DNA of 64,000 nt, taken from positions 47,559,381 to 47,623,380 of the forward strand of contig JALJCS010000001.1 in assembly GCA_023055355.1 (NCBI GenBank). The letters are read 5' to 3'. The position numbers and the translations under genes were made by a program. Below are positions 1-14,100 of this stretch, one piece after another; position 1 is the stretch's first letter; each line of letters starts with the position of its first letter. Origin of the DNA: Agelaius tricolor (lineage: Eukaryota > Chordata > Aves > Passeriformes > Icteridae). Below the pieces are notes generated by a model. The model ran no database searches. It worked only from the letters and a program-made list of their open reading frames with translations, and had not been told where the DNA came from.

Positions 1-1900
1 TCTCTAATTATGGTCTCCCCTTCAACAAAACAAAGATCCAGGTTTGAGAGTTAAAGATGCATTCATTCAGTAGCTCCATGTCTACACACATTTAAAGCAT
101 GATCCTTTGGGGAAGAACCCTGGTTCTATAAGCAACCAGAGGGCAACTTCCCCTTTGTTTAATAACCTGTAACAAGAATTGCCTGGAATGTATGAAGAAG
201 ACTTCAATCAACAAACAAAATACCAAAAAAACCCAAAAAGAAAAACAATAAAAATCCCAAACACAACAAACATCCGGGAGCAGGTGGGAAATAATGCACA
301 TTTTCTCTGAAAAGGAGGTAGGACATCTCTTTTAACAGCCTTCCATTTAGCTGTGTTAAGGATTACTCAGTATTATCCTGCACGGCCAGTGCCTCTGTTT
401 TCCCAGATATCATGCAAGAAGCAATCTGACATGCCAAGTTAGAACAAGGTTTTGCTGTGGAAAATTAATCCTACTCTGACACAGAGAAGGCAATAGGTCT
501 GTCCTGTTGGGAAAGGATCGTAGCTAATTACAAGCTCTCACAGAAGGATCATCTCAGAGAAAGAATGGTCATGTGGAAGCCTTGACAACTTCAGAGGTAA
601 TGGTCTACCTCAGAGTAGCAGAGAAGTTAGAAAGTACAAGCATGTTAGAACAAGTTCAGATAAAGGAAGGTTATTATAGAGAACTTGTTTCACGATTCCT
701 TTGGAGGGTAAAATAATCAAAAAACATTAAGGAAAAATACTATCATTTTGGTCCTAATCTGGAATTAGAGGCAAGAGAAAAAAACTTCACAATGCATCTC
801 CAATAAACACGTTCAGATGATTGACACATATCCTGCCTGTGTCTTTACTGGCATTATACCTGGTAGAAGTTCTATTTGCTGCTGGGTATCAGAACCCACA
901 AAATGTTTTTCAGAAGAGATACTCAACCTGCTAACTAGGTACAGAGTCAGTGCCAGTGTATTTAAAAAGTCACTCTGTTGAAAAAGCCTTTCAACGTGAC
1001 TGTTGTTAGCTTCCCATATCCAGGATAACTCTGATATTGTGCAGCCGTGTAACTGTGGATCAGCCTGCTGTGAAATGAGCTGTGGGGGAAGAACAAGATT
1101 GGAGGCCACATTGGAGGCCTCCTGCTTTTACTCAGGAAAGCATTTAAGCTGCCCCTTGCCCTGGGTCCTGACCTGAGCTGCTCTCAGCCTTTGCTTGGCT
1201 GCCCTCGCAGCTGATCAGACCCACTGGCTTGGCCTCCTTGTCCCTACAGGCTGCTGGCTGGCCCAGGCTGCTGCCCAGCAACTGCAAGCCAGTGTAGGAA
1301 ATCACAGAAAATTTCACCTCTATAATGGGTTTAAAGGGAAGGAAAACTCAGCAAAACCCCTCCAGCAATCACTCATGGTTTTTTACCCTTTGTAAGTGAT
1401 TCTACTGAACTCCAGACACCTTTATGCAATCTTGATTTCAGAAGTTTACAATGTGCATGGTACACTTCCAGTATCAGTCCTTGTGCTGCTATAACACAGG
1501 TCAGAGACAAGTTTTTTTATTCCTAAAAAATAAACACTGATTATTATAAACTTCCTCTGATGGAATTCTACTGTGGTAAGGGAGTGATTCAGATGAGGTC
1601 TTCTACTAGCAATCCATTTCACAGGTAAATTCTCAAAACTAGACATTCTGACACTCTTTCCTGTCCCTTTTGTGATTTAGATGTTTGAATTAGCAAAGCA
1701 AATTAAATTTATGATCTGGTGGTATTTAAGCACCATCAGGGATTTTAGTTCTTCTAGATTGTTACCATTTATTCTAGCTGTTGAAATTTTTAAAAATTGT
1801 TTCAGATTAAAGTAAATCAGACCTACACTTCACAAGTGTAATTCTAACTAGTATCACTAGCTACTAGTAATTCGAACAAGAAAACCTTTAATGTACCTAC
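1..1900 (-). other. OPN3: OPN3 intron 3, partial
   Basis: I searched both strands for the conserved tail of OPN3 (the region rich in KKKVTF, SSIIFIIT and similar motifs in mammals) and did not find it, so exon 4 should be beyond position 1. A GC-richer patch at about 1140-1300 stands out from the AT-rich surroundings; I could not assign it to a repeat family. Confidence 0.6.
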
Positions 1901-2152
1901 CTTTCTACTCATGAAGATATAAATAACTGGATTATAAGCAGTGCTTGACTTGGCAAAGAAAGATGGGATGATAGCTACTGTTGGAGTTACAAGGTTACTG
2001 TAGCCATATGTTATCAAGAGGGAGACCACTGCATAGGGCATCCAACAAATAAGGAACGTGGAGATCATCAGGAAACACATTTTAGCCACCTTCTTTTCAT
2101 ATCTTAGAAGTTTGATCACTTGAACTGTCTGGAAATCTTCTACACAGCGAAG
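1901..2152 (-). CDS. OPN3: OPN3 exon 3: third cytoplasmic loop, TM6, TM7
   Basis: 252 nt, 84 codons, phase 0 at both ends. Acceptor CTCTACAG|CTTCGC, donor AGAAAG|GTAGGT. It encodes [20 protein letters not shown], then TM6 with CWMPY and TM7 with the retinal-attachment lysine (SFFAKSS) and NPVIY. The exon stops at IFMSRK, the same place as in the mammalian gene, where the cytoplasmic tail exon follows. Confidence 0.96.
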
Positions 2153-5100
2153 CTGTAGAGAGAAAAAAATAGTAAAACAAAATAGCCTTATGTTTTACTT
2201 GAACCTGAATAGTTCTACATTTATTTATAAGTAACTGACCCACTCTCTTAGTTTAAGGCACAGACACGATACACCTTATCTTTTAAACCACAATTCTTCT
2301 GGAAGCTTACATCATGTTCTCAGATTTTATTCCCGACATTAAGTGCAAAAAACACAAGCTGAGAAAAAATAGAATAGCTAATTTACTAAAAGACAACAAA
2401 TGCAGAGATGTAACAAAGCATGCTGCAGTTATAAGTGCTTTAGAAAAATAACTTGCCCTCAGCTATTGCATAAGCAAATTCAGTTTACATTGGTGGTCCT
2501 TTGTCTGACTACTTAGACAGTCCTGTAGATTCATGGAAAAAATCTTTAGAGAAAAAAAAATCATAAACAGATTTCTCTGTACTGCTTTGCCACATAGTAT
2601 GTTACCCTACAATCATGAAATCTCTAAAGCAGAATACTAGGCAGCAGGTTCCCATGTTATCTGAGTCATAAAATACGGAAAAGATGGGACATGAACATAC
2701 TCCACAAATTATCTATTCTGCCAATACTGTTGACCATAAACTTGAGTGGGTCCAGACTAACTATCCACAGAATATGAATCATTAACACTTTCTCATACTA
2801 AGGATTTGTATTGAATTTTCAGGTGAGGATCTGATGTGGATTAGTAAGCATTAGCCCTTCCCTACTTCCTCCCAGTAAAACTCCACAACAAACAGACCTC
2901 AGTAGCTCTAGGCTGGTTCTCTCCCAATCCTACAACCTATCTAGTGGTAACTGACATAGACGAACATCAAATTTTCAAAAGTTTAAAAGGGAAGTGAGAG
3001 TGCAAATTTGGCTAGGATGCAACCTTCATATACAGCTTCAACATTTTTCACTGACAATATTACATTAAGGGAAGTCTTACTTTAACTAACTTACCATTCT
3101 TACTGCATGCAGAATATGGCCATAGCAATAGGCCATGATCCCAACAGGTGCTACTAGACAGCCAAGGAAAAAAAGGAGCACAAAGGAGGTATCATTGGGG
3201 TCTTTTGACTTCCAGTCCACTGAGCAACCTAAGCCATGAATTTCCAGTGTGTATCTGTTCCAGCCCAAAAGAGGGGCTCCAGTCCAGGCCAGTGAGTACA
3301 GCCAGATGTACGTGATAGCCCGCCAAGACCAGGAGAAGTCAATCACCTTTGCATGGACCACCCGAATGTAGCGCTCATAGGCAAGAGCAGTGAGAGTCAT
3401 AATGGAAACAATTCCTGTAAAAAAAATAAAGAAACTCAATTAAATTATTCACAAATACTGTAAGCAGGACTGCACTCTTCTTGATAAATGTTTCCATTGC
3501 TAGAAGGTTAACTCAAAATGACCTAGCTCACATTATGAATCTAACACCAATAAGACTTTTTGTACATTACTCACTAACTACTAAGGCAAACAGAATCACC
3601 AACTTCAAAATACTCAGAGTAGGATGCTGACATCTGATCCAGGATGTACAATGGCTATGAAGTGGGACAAGGGAAAAAGAGACTAAGCCAATGTAGCCAT
3701 GATATCTTCTGAAAAATCCTTTCCTTAGGATTTTTTCTCCTGAGAAGCTGAGACGCCTCAGGAACAAAATGTAAACAATGGTTATCTGCTGCTGTGGAAT
3801 GCAACAGGTGGATCTGTGATTGGTCTCATGTGATTGTTTCTCATTAATGTCCAATCACATTCCAGCTGTCTGGACTGTCTCGGTCAGTCACAAGCCTTTG
3901 TTATCATTCTTTTTCTATTCTTAGCTAGCCTTCTGATGAAATCCTTTCTTCTATTCTTTTAGTATAGTTTTAATATAATATATATCATAAAATAATAAAT
4001 CCAGCCTTCGGAAACATGGAGTCAACATTCTCGTCTCTTCCCTCATCCTAAGACCCCTGCGAACACCATCACAAGCCAATACCTCTTCCTAAACATTACT
4101 TCATTCAGTGAGGTATCATGGTCCAAGGTTTGGGGTTTTTTCTGCTGGTAGTTGTTATATGTTCCTTTGGGGTTTGTGGTTTCCTTTGGCTGTTTAGGGT
4201 TTTTAAAAGAAAAAGCTACCATATAAAACTGAGATAATCAGTAAGAAAAAAATCTCTTAGAAACTTAGTGAACTGAGAGTTGAGACTGAAATGAAAGAAA
4301 GCCTTCAGCAACTGAAAGCAGAGATGTGCACCTTTAATGTGAATAAAATGACTAGAATAATTCCAATTTGTTTCAAGATATCCTGGAAGTCTTTGCGTTC
4401 CAAGAAGAACCAGGAAGGCAAAGCATTGCATTGCTGAAGGTGTCCCATCTGAAAGACATTCAGTTATTTTGAGTGTCCTTTCATATTTTGCTGCTTTCAT
4501 AAAAATATCAGTCCTTGTATATTTATGCACTCTCTTCCTTTTCTGTCCACCTCAAACCCAGTACACAATTATTAACATGTTATGACAGAAATCACACATT
4601 ATCTTCAGCTCCCAGTACTATCCCATCCAGACATTTTTAAAATTTCATGAAGCTAAGGCATTTCTGTCTTGATAAGAATATAACGATTTCTATTTCAAAG
4701 GTCTGTAACACTTGATGATCAAAAACCAAATTGCCCATCAGGCAACTGCCCAAACACCTGAAATCTGTTATGATTCAGTCATCAAGTTCATAAACACAGG
4801 CTCTTAAACAACAAAAGGGTGTATTTCACAGCATTCTGTGAGATTATACAGATATCTGTGTCTAAATCTGTATAGATTTTATCTAATACAAAGCACAACT
4901 ATTTTTTCATGCATATGCACAGCACTTCATTTCTCCAAGTACATTCATATGTGCCATAAGCTCTAAGAAGGTTAATTGTGCAGATTTCACTACCAAAGAG
5001 AGAACAACCATTTTATACTCAACAGGAACCTGATCTCACTTTGAAAAAGAATAAACATTTATTGAAGATAAATTAACAACAGCACAGAAGGACCAGCAAC

Positions 5101-8100
5101 ATGGATTTTAGGAAGGCAACTGAGAATAACAAAATCTAGAGCAACACATAGACTCTCTGTAAAGGTATTCAACAGCAAAAGCAGTTTATTATTAACCAAG
5201 TATCTCACAGTAGAATATCCTTTAGGATTCTAAAAAATATTATTTTATGCTGTAGTTATTAAAAGATTCCCTTTTTAAAAGAGGTGAGTTAGAAAGTTTT
5301 CTTGATTAAGGGAATTTCCCAGTCTAAAAGAAAATGTGCCACATTGTTTCATATATCTCTTTAAATGAAACAATTTTTTAATATGTTTTTTTCTAGTTAT
5401 CTTTAAACCTTCATCATGAAAAGATGTAGACATTGTTGGCAATTAAGTAATCTTTCCCATTTAGTTTTGTAGGGTTTTTTTCCTTGTATAAATCATTGCT
5501 GTAGAATTTCACTTTCATAGCTTGAAATTGGACTAGCAAATGTGGGTGAAAAGGTTTCCAAAGACCTAAGGTTGGGTTTGTGGGTGGGTTTTTTGGGTTT
5601 TTTTAAAATGAAGTTGAAAAGTCCCTCATGCCTTTTTTGGTGACCTAACATGCTGAAAATACATTAAACAATGTGTACCTAAGCAAAATATTAGTAGGCA
5701 TTAGAAAATAACTGCAGGATTTTATAGGTACTCTTTTACACTTACACTGGCTAAGGTAAGTGCTTTATTCAATCAAATGCAGTCTACTTCTTGAACACAA
5801 GTTAAGGCAACAGGTTCCCTTCCATTTCTCTTACCCAAAGATTAGGAATTAGAAAAGTTTACCTGACAGTTATGATAGCCATCCACAGACATGTTTATGG
5901 AGGAAAATCATATCACTCAACTAAAGATTCTGTTAGCTTATATAGTGCACTGCCGCTTTGTCTGATCAGTGGAGAGAAAGAGCAGCTCCTCAGGATGATG
6001 AGTCAGAATACCTAAATTAACTTTTTGCTCCTTACCACCTTCCTTCATTGAATGGTATTCAATGACTAATGTCCCTGTGTGGTCTTAATACTTCCCCACC
6101 CCTTTTATGAGTGCTGAATTCTAGCCATGACAAAGTAACCAAAAGCTCACATGCTTGGCTGAAAGTACAGGTGTTCACAAGCAATAATTTCCTAAGTCCT
6201 TGACATTCTCAAGGAAGTCATTGAATGCTCAGTATCTCTAAAAATCAGTATGTGCACATTTGAACCATGTTCTATCAAGCTCCTTTCAGTATAAAACCAC
6301 TGCTCTTCAAAGACATACTTGAATTTTCCTCCCTGAACTGTAAATGGGACCTTGGACAGCCTGTTGGATAGTATGCACCAAAATACAAATCCCTGTTCTG
6401 CTGGTATTCAAGGAGCGTCTGGCAGCACGCAGACACTGAGGCAGGAAATGCAGGTCATAGCACAAGATATATATCATTTATGTGTGCTTATAGCTGCATT
6501 TTCTATGTTTCATTCATTTCTGTAGTCTACTGCAGAGGAAAGGTCTGAATTTTACTTCCCTCCCTGCCCCCATTCCTCTACAGGAGCTTTTCTGGAAATT
6601 ATTACACTTCATCCTGAATTGCATATTTTGATATGATGAAATGTGTGCTGATTAAAAAAGTAAATCTGTTACAGAAAGCCATTATGTTTATTGTTTGGCT
6701 ATTAGCCCCCTCTTAGCAAAAATACACATTTCAAACCAATTCTACCATTTCTACCTTTTATCTGAAACAAATTTTGTTTTGCTTCTCGAGGTACTGGAGA
6801 TCTACGTATTTTGATTCAAGGCTAAGACCCAAGATTCTGAGAATTGATTTACTTTACTAGCAATTCACTCTTTCTAATTCCTTCAGAAAGACTCTACTGC
6901 CCAGTGTTTACAGAGACTGCATGTCTGATATACAGATTTTCATCTCAGACAATACCCCTATCTGTATGTGCTGATTATAAACATAAACACTTTGTGTTTA
7001 GGAACTGCTGCTAGTTTTAGCTCTGATTTAAGCCTGGGCAATTACTCTAGCACAAATGGAGTCATTCCCATTGAAGCTGCAGATAAATGTAGCAAAACTG
7101 AAGTGTCTTCTTGTTTAAGCCATTAGTTTGCAATTCCTATGTTGCAACTCCTCTTCTTCTCCAGCAGCCAGCCATACACAATCAGGGAGCAGTGACAAGC
7201 TACTTCTTGTTATTTGGATGCTTATGAAGAAAATTCTCATTTTTGCCATTTTGCATTGTTTCCCCACTGAAATACTGCATTTAGTGTAGATCTTATTATG
7301 TACCATATGCGCTAATTATCTCTTCCATATTCTGGACTTTTTCAGGAGTCAGTTCTGGATACATCATTAAATACTTCAATCTGCATAGTGTAGGTCATCA
7401 CAGAGAAGACTGTAAAACACAGCTAAGCGGTACTGTGTTATACCACACAATGTGTATATTCTGACTTTATAATCCTTAATTAGAAGAAAAATATTGCAGT
7501 GCCTTCAGAACTGAAGTGTTACTTTCAATGAGTTTGAAGAGAGTCTGCCCTCTCCATGCAAGATACACTTTATTTTCATATTGAGGCCCTGCCCTGAGTA
7601 TGGCCTATAATTTGGTCAGCAGTGATATCAAATATTCCCAAAGTCTGAGCATCTCTACAGAGCAACTGCAGCATAATGTAGCAAATAAGATCCATTTCTA
7701 AGACAGACTGTGGCTTCTGTCAAAGGGTGTGGAAGAGGTTTTACAGCAACTTCTGTGAGCCAGAGAGAAGTTTGATAAAAGAATTTCCTACCCAGGTTTT
7801 TGACATAGAAACCAAGAAAGAAAGAAGGATAAGCTGCAACAGCTTATTCCAATAAGCACTTTGCTTTTCCTTCATGACCAATGAATAAAGTGTAAAGTTA
7901 TGAATTTTGTAAGAATGTATAAAAAGCATGCATGCTATAATAAAAGCAGTTTGAAGCCTTCTGAAAATGGAGTGTGCTGCTTTGTATTGTCTCCATCTCA
8001 ACTACAACAAAAGGGCATATTATTTTCTATATCAATTAATCCTTTCCCTACATTCAAGTGCTGAATGACTATTTTGCATACCTAATCACAGAAGAAAGCC

Positions 8101-11100
8101 ATCCTTCTGCAATCCCTCTTCACCTCTTTTCACATCTGAAAAGCCAGAGAGCAGCAATTGAGCAGAAGCAACTTCCTGTCCATGGCAAGAAAAATTATTA
8201 TTGCACTCTCTAGTTTTGTACTACAAAATATATAACCAGTCTATCTGAATTCAGCAATTAGGTATTGCAATAAGATTTAGGCACCAGCTATTTATCACTT
8301 CTAATTTTACAAGTAATTTTAACATCTGCATTCAACTCTAGGGAGGTGAAAAATCACTTCTCTTAGACATAAAATGCTTCAAATATATTTTATATGTAGC
8401 TGTCCTACAAAATTATGGTGAAATAAATCACCTCCTCCAGATTCAATATTCCAAGTGATTAACTTACTCGGGGGGAAAAAGCTGAAAGCATGCTGATTGA
8501 GCCTCCAGCTATTTGTAACACATGATCCTAAAACTATCTGCTGAGTAACAATTGAAAATGCTTTTAGTGAGATTAAATCAGTGCATATAACACACATGGG
8601 TAATGCAAGAGAGTGGCACAGGACATCACTGTCACTGTGCAGGGAAGAGCCTTAGATGAACAGGCTGTAACTGAAGCCCCACAGGACACTCCCAAGCAAA
8701 TAATCCCTACTTCAGTATTTGGTGGGTGTGGGTGGGGTGGTATCAGCTTGCCTTGAAACGAACAAATAAAAGAACCTCAGCTATAGACACATTAGCTTTT
8801 CACAGGAGAGTACAGTCTGTAAAATTCTTACAGTTTTTCCCATCCTCTAGTTCACATTACTGGAATGGAGTATTCACCCAGATATCAACATTGATTTGGT
8901 AGCTCATTGAGATCTGCATACCAGTGGTATGCAGATAGCTGCTGGTAGCTGCTGCATACCAGTGGTAATTTGTCCAGAAGGGACATGATTCTTTAAAATA
9001 ATTTGACATTAAAAGCTGGCAGTGTTTATTTTACCTTTACAAAACCAGCTTGCAGTTAGGAAAGACAGAGGTCTCTAATCACATTTCAGTAACAGTAGCC
9101 TTTCAATTGCAAAGAAGGTTTAATGATACAAAGCCTACCCTAGAGCACAGCCTGACTATGCAATCTTCTGTCAAAAGACTGCCTCAGATAAAGAGTTTTG
9201 GTGCCTATTCCTCAAGACCATTCCTGTTATCAACAAGTTTTTCCACTCCTTTCTTCCACTGCACAACTTAAAAGGTGTTAGAACACCAGTACTGGCCAAT
9301 GGTTTAGTTACCATTACTTTTAGCTGAAGTTATTTATGCTTGAGGGGTTATGTGTGTATGCTCCACATGACAAGAGTAGCTTACCTCAAAACCCCCAGGG
9401 CCTATTTCAATGTACAGAAGGTATTAAAGCAGACACCCACTGCCTGGGGGTGAGCAGTACACAAATTTATCTTGTGCACATCAAGTTCTGACAGCCACTG
9501 TCATTCAAAAAAACCCCTTAAAAATATCTGTGAGAACCCAGCAGATATACACAAAGATCATGACATCCTGACCCTGTATTTCACAGCTACCCTCTTATCT
9601 GAAGAAAGAAATTATCTATGTCTGCTAACCAAGACTTTTGGGTATGTTAAATGTCAGGTGTCTTCTCTAGAAATCATAACCAAAAAGCTATGTCTTCAGT
9701 GATAGTACACCTCCCAGATATGAGTTGTGGTGCTAAATAGATAAAGAGATTACACAGATCTCTACTACTTATGGCTTGTAGTCTGTTGACTACAGACAGG
9801 GAAAGAGTTAGAAGCATTTTACATAAAGAGAGGGTGGCAGATGCAGTAGGGCCAGCATAGAGCTAACTGCACACCTCCATAGAAAGGTGACCCTCATGGT
9901 ATAAATACATCACTTAATTGATGTGCAGCTATCATATCACACCAGGATACACCACCTGTACCAAAATAAACACTGGAACTCAGTGAAACAAAATTAAATG
10001 GGGATTAGTGTCTAAAACAGACAACTGCGTCAGGAAAGCTTAGACTAAGACTTGTCAGGTAATCATTTATGTCATTTTCCCTACACTAATATAAGAGGTG
10101 CTAGGAATGGCTTTGTAGTAGAGAAAAAAATAAAACACTTCTTTGGGCCTCTGCTATGAAGACATGTAGCTAAACTCTATCTTGACTTCAGACTCTCATC
10201 AGTAAAAGAAAATAGGGACTGTTATTTGTGTGATGAGAACAGATGTTCAGTAGTCAAAATGATCAGTTTTACACTGTAGCAAGCAGGTCTCTGCACCTTC
10301 TAAAGGCTCAAAGAAAATCTTTCAAGTCACAGAAAACATAGGCAGTAGCACAAGTATCAGGCTCTGAGCTGTGCAATGCAACTCAAGAGCAGATGTTGAA
10401 AGACATCTGCTTGTCAAGACATGGGCTTGTCTCAAGAGAAAGTTACAATAATGCAGACAATTGTGAGGAACACAAAAACCAGCCATTTATTCCTAGACAG
10501 ACAATCTGTAGTTATGCTGCCATCTTCTCAACTTAAAAGTTTCAGACTGTGAACATCTGCTTACAGTGTCTAAGTTCCAGATCTCACCACGCCTCCAACT
10601 GGCTGGCAAAATGAGAAGCACTCTTAAAAAGAAAATGCTCAATTCTTCAATGCAAAATTATTAGAAGTGTAGAGAGTGCCCTCATACCTGGGGAAAGGAG
10701 TTGCCATTATTCTGTAATGAAGGCTTCTGAAAATATAGATGCTACCAGTTTATTTTAAGCACAAATGCCACCTATGTATTTAATCATATTGAAATCCCTA
10801 AGAGGAACACAGAAATATCTTGACCTTGGCTGTCAAAACAATATGAGGAAAACACCTCATATTTGTACCAAATTGTACCAACACCTGAAAATTTAAAATA
10901 AAGTTGCTGAATCATGATTTTCTATGTGATTCCTGATTAACTACAGTAATTAGGAAGAATCTGATTTTTAAAATTTGTTGAGAATTAGCTCTGAATTTAA
11001 AGTGAAAATCCCATTAAAAATACAAAAGCAGATTTAATAATTTGTCCCAAATTTGTTTACTACCAGGGAAACCTCTCATTTATAAGTCAACACATGCAGA

Positions 11101-14100
11101 GAACAATTTAAAGCCTGTATTGGGTCTTAGGGGCTGTTCTTCTGATTAAAAAAGATGCATAAGGATGGAAAGTAAGACTGAACAGCCTTCAGGCCTGAAG
11201 GGCTGGCACAGAAAGCTCACATAGCCATGTCCAAGTTCATAGCCAAGAATGAAATCACAAAGCTGTAAATAATGAGGTTTTGGTCATCTCACCTAAATTT
11301 CAGCCAGACTGGGTCCAACCCCAGGACATAGCCACACCACTAAAGTAACCTCACGTGATTTGTTATGGTTTCATAGACTCCATATCCATGGTATCAGAGC
11401 TACCCCCACTTTATTCCAAAAACATCTTTATTATGTCATTGCAGCTTCATGAGCAATTAACACTGTGCATCTGTAAGTACTCTTCTTAGTTAATGCGAAT
11501 TTCACTTTTGAAAGCTGTCAGTTTTGTATGTCTTCTGATCAACAAATGTACTTCACATTTCCAAAAGTTCTTGGGGAGAGTGTTATACTTTCAGAAGCAC
11601 TTGTAAGTAATACACAAGTAAGACATTACATTACTTTCCCTACCACCATCACCTCAAGATAATAGGTGGCTTGGGCTGTTGCATACAAGAGAAGTAGATT
11701 TATAACTGCAAAACCTGGTTGACTACTGAATGAAATCTTTAATCAGTGTCTTCACCACTACCAGGGGAAAAAATAAAGAAACAAAAAAAACCCTCCATCC
11801 AAATAAAAACCAGGAAAAAAACCACCAACAAAAATCTCCAAACAAAAACAAAAACAAAAAAGAAAAACAAAGAAAAAAATCCAATCAAAATATCTAATCC
11901 CAAACAACACCAAAACATTACCAAACAGAAACAAACAAACAAAAAACCTTCAAAATACTGGTTTTTCCATAAACACATTACAAAATGAAAACAGAAACCA
12001 TGGTAGCAATAATCCAGATGGCAGACAGAGTAGGAAGCTACCTACAGGGCATCATTTATAATTTTTTTTTCCCTCAGCATTGACATGCCCCTGCTTTCCT
12101 ATGCAGGTGGGGAATCACTTATTTTCAAAAGCAGGAAAGAACAATCCTTCTATTTCTAGATGAGAATATGAAAACTATACTGTGGAGGTTAAAATCACTT
12201 TATCAGATTATGATTCAGAATATTCAATTATGATAGCCAAGTTAAATATTTTCTATTGGTTTACATGGCAGCTGAAAAAAGTAAACTAAAGCATCATTCC
12301 TGAACATTTAGCTGTGAATTTACTATCCACTTCCATATGATCAACTGCACACAAACACACACTTTTCTAATATTAATAGTAATTAAAAAATTCTTCCCAA
12401 TGAAGCACATTTTGGAGGAGGAACATGGTATGAGCAACCACAGGAAGATGTAATTTTACAAACCACAGATTCTAACTTGACTGCTCTCTAGACAAGGCCC
12501 ATGAATTTGCCTACATTTCTTTTGAAAAAAAAAAAAATTCTTAAATAGAGGGATGCAGGAAAGCATCAACACTAAATATATTTATAGCAACAAATTATGT
12601 AGCATACCTCAAAATAAACAGAAATTGAAAGTCACATGTGATCAAGCAATTTCCTTGCCAATTTATATACCTCATTGTTTCTATTTCTACAATTTCAGAT
12701 GATGGTACAAGATTATTATAGTCTGGTTTCTTACCCTTACTACATATCTCATTTTTGAACCTATATGGAAAATGCCTCCATCAAAAATAATAAGTATAAT
12801 ATAGAAGAGACAAAGAACACAACTGTACTTTACATCCCCTCTGTAAGATTAACATTGAGTTGTCTGGCAGCATCTGTTTAGCAGACAAGTTCTTGAGTTT
12901 CTCAAGAATTTGAACAGGCTGAGTGATGGAGACAACTTCATGCCAGCAAGGTGCTCTAGTACTTTTCCTGATCCCAACAGCTATACAAACATCTGAGATC
13001 TGTGCACTGCAGAAATTTTCTGGTACCAAACACTGCACAAATGATTAACTACATCCTGCACCCACCATAACTTTCAATACATAAAATTTTTGCTGCACTA
13101 TGCAGCAGGAGTCAAATCAAGCACAAGCAATCATGAACCTTCGCACAGTAGCCCACAAAATGCTGACCATAGAGCTATGTGAAACAAATGTCATGTATGC
13201 AGGAAAGCTACAAAGCTTATTGAAGACTTTAATGTATCACCTCAGAGTCAATTTCAGGGTATATATGTCCAGTGAGTGCACTGTGATCCACCTCTAACTT
13301 ATAGATCTCTGCCAGAAGATGTATCTAACATGATGAGCTTTAGATTTCATTACAGGTTAGCCGAACATTTGCTTTCACCATTAGAAACACGAGTCTCTTC
13401 TTTTGCAGCATCCTTTACTGGTAAAGAAAAAGCAATATTCCTTTTAAGAGGCTGCATGTACATAGCTGGACTGTAACCTATTCTTCTGCAGACTTATGCA
13501 AAGGGTATGTATTCATTTCAGGAAGGAAAGCAGTAAAGAGCTTATAGGTTTTGAAAATGGAAATAGTGTAAGAACTCCTCCTGCACTGGTAACATTTCAC
13601 AGAAATCAGTGGTTTCCCAAAGCCCAACTGTGACACCATTATGACTGAAAGATGGTACCCGAATTTCGCATATGGATAAGGAAATTCAAGGCACTGCCAC
13701 ACACTGCGTAGCTTTATAAACAGACAAGTCGCAGCACTGAGAAGGCTGCTGGGGAGCAGCTTTCCACCTGTTCCATGGAGGCAGAACATTGCTGACCCTA
13801 CATCCAGAGTCATGCGTGCTCCATGTCCACAGACTGCAGCACTTCCTCCAAAACACAGTGCTTTATGCTCATGAATTCTGCGCGTCACTCGGTCAACTAG
13901 AGACCTCTTCTAACAGCCCTTTTCCCTACACGTCCCATTACACCTTACACATGCAAAGGGGGGAGTTCGGAAAACTGATTCTCGAATAATTTCTCTTTTT
14001 GCTTCGGGTCGTTTTCTCCAGCACTGTCGCTCTTTTTTTACCAAAAAGCGCCGGCTCTACCCAACCCCAACTCCCTCCTCCCCCCACCCCCCCACTCCCT

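Noticed and set aside
1..1900. OPN3 exon 4 or 3' UTR
   Set aside because: Looked for the conserved tail motifs on the minus strand and found none; the exon is presumed to lie left of the window.
11739..11988. Overlapping open frames on both strands
   Set aside because: They come from an A/C-rich low-complexity tract; the translations are only Lys/Asn or Phe/Val runs.
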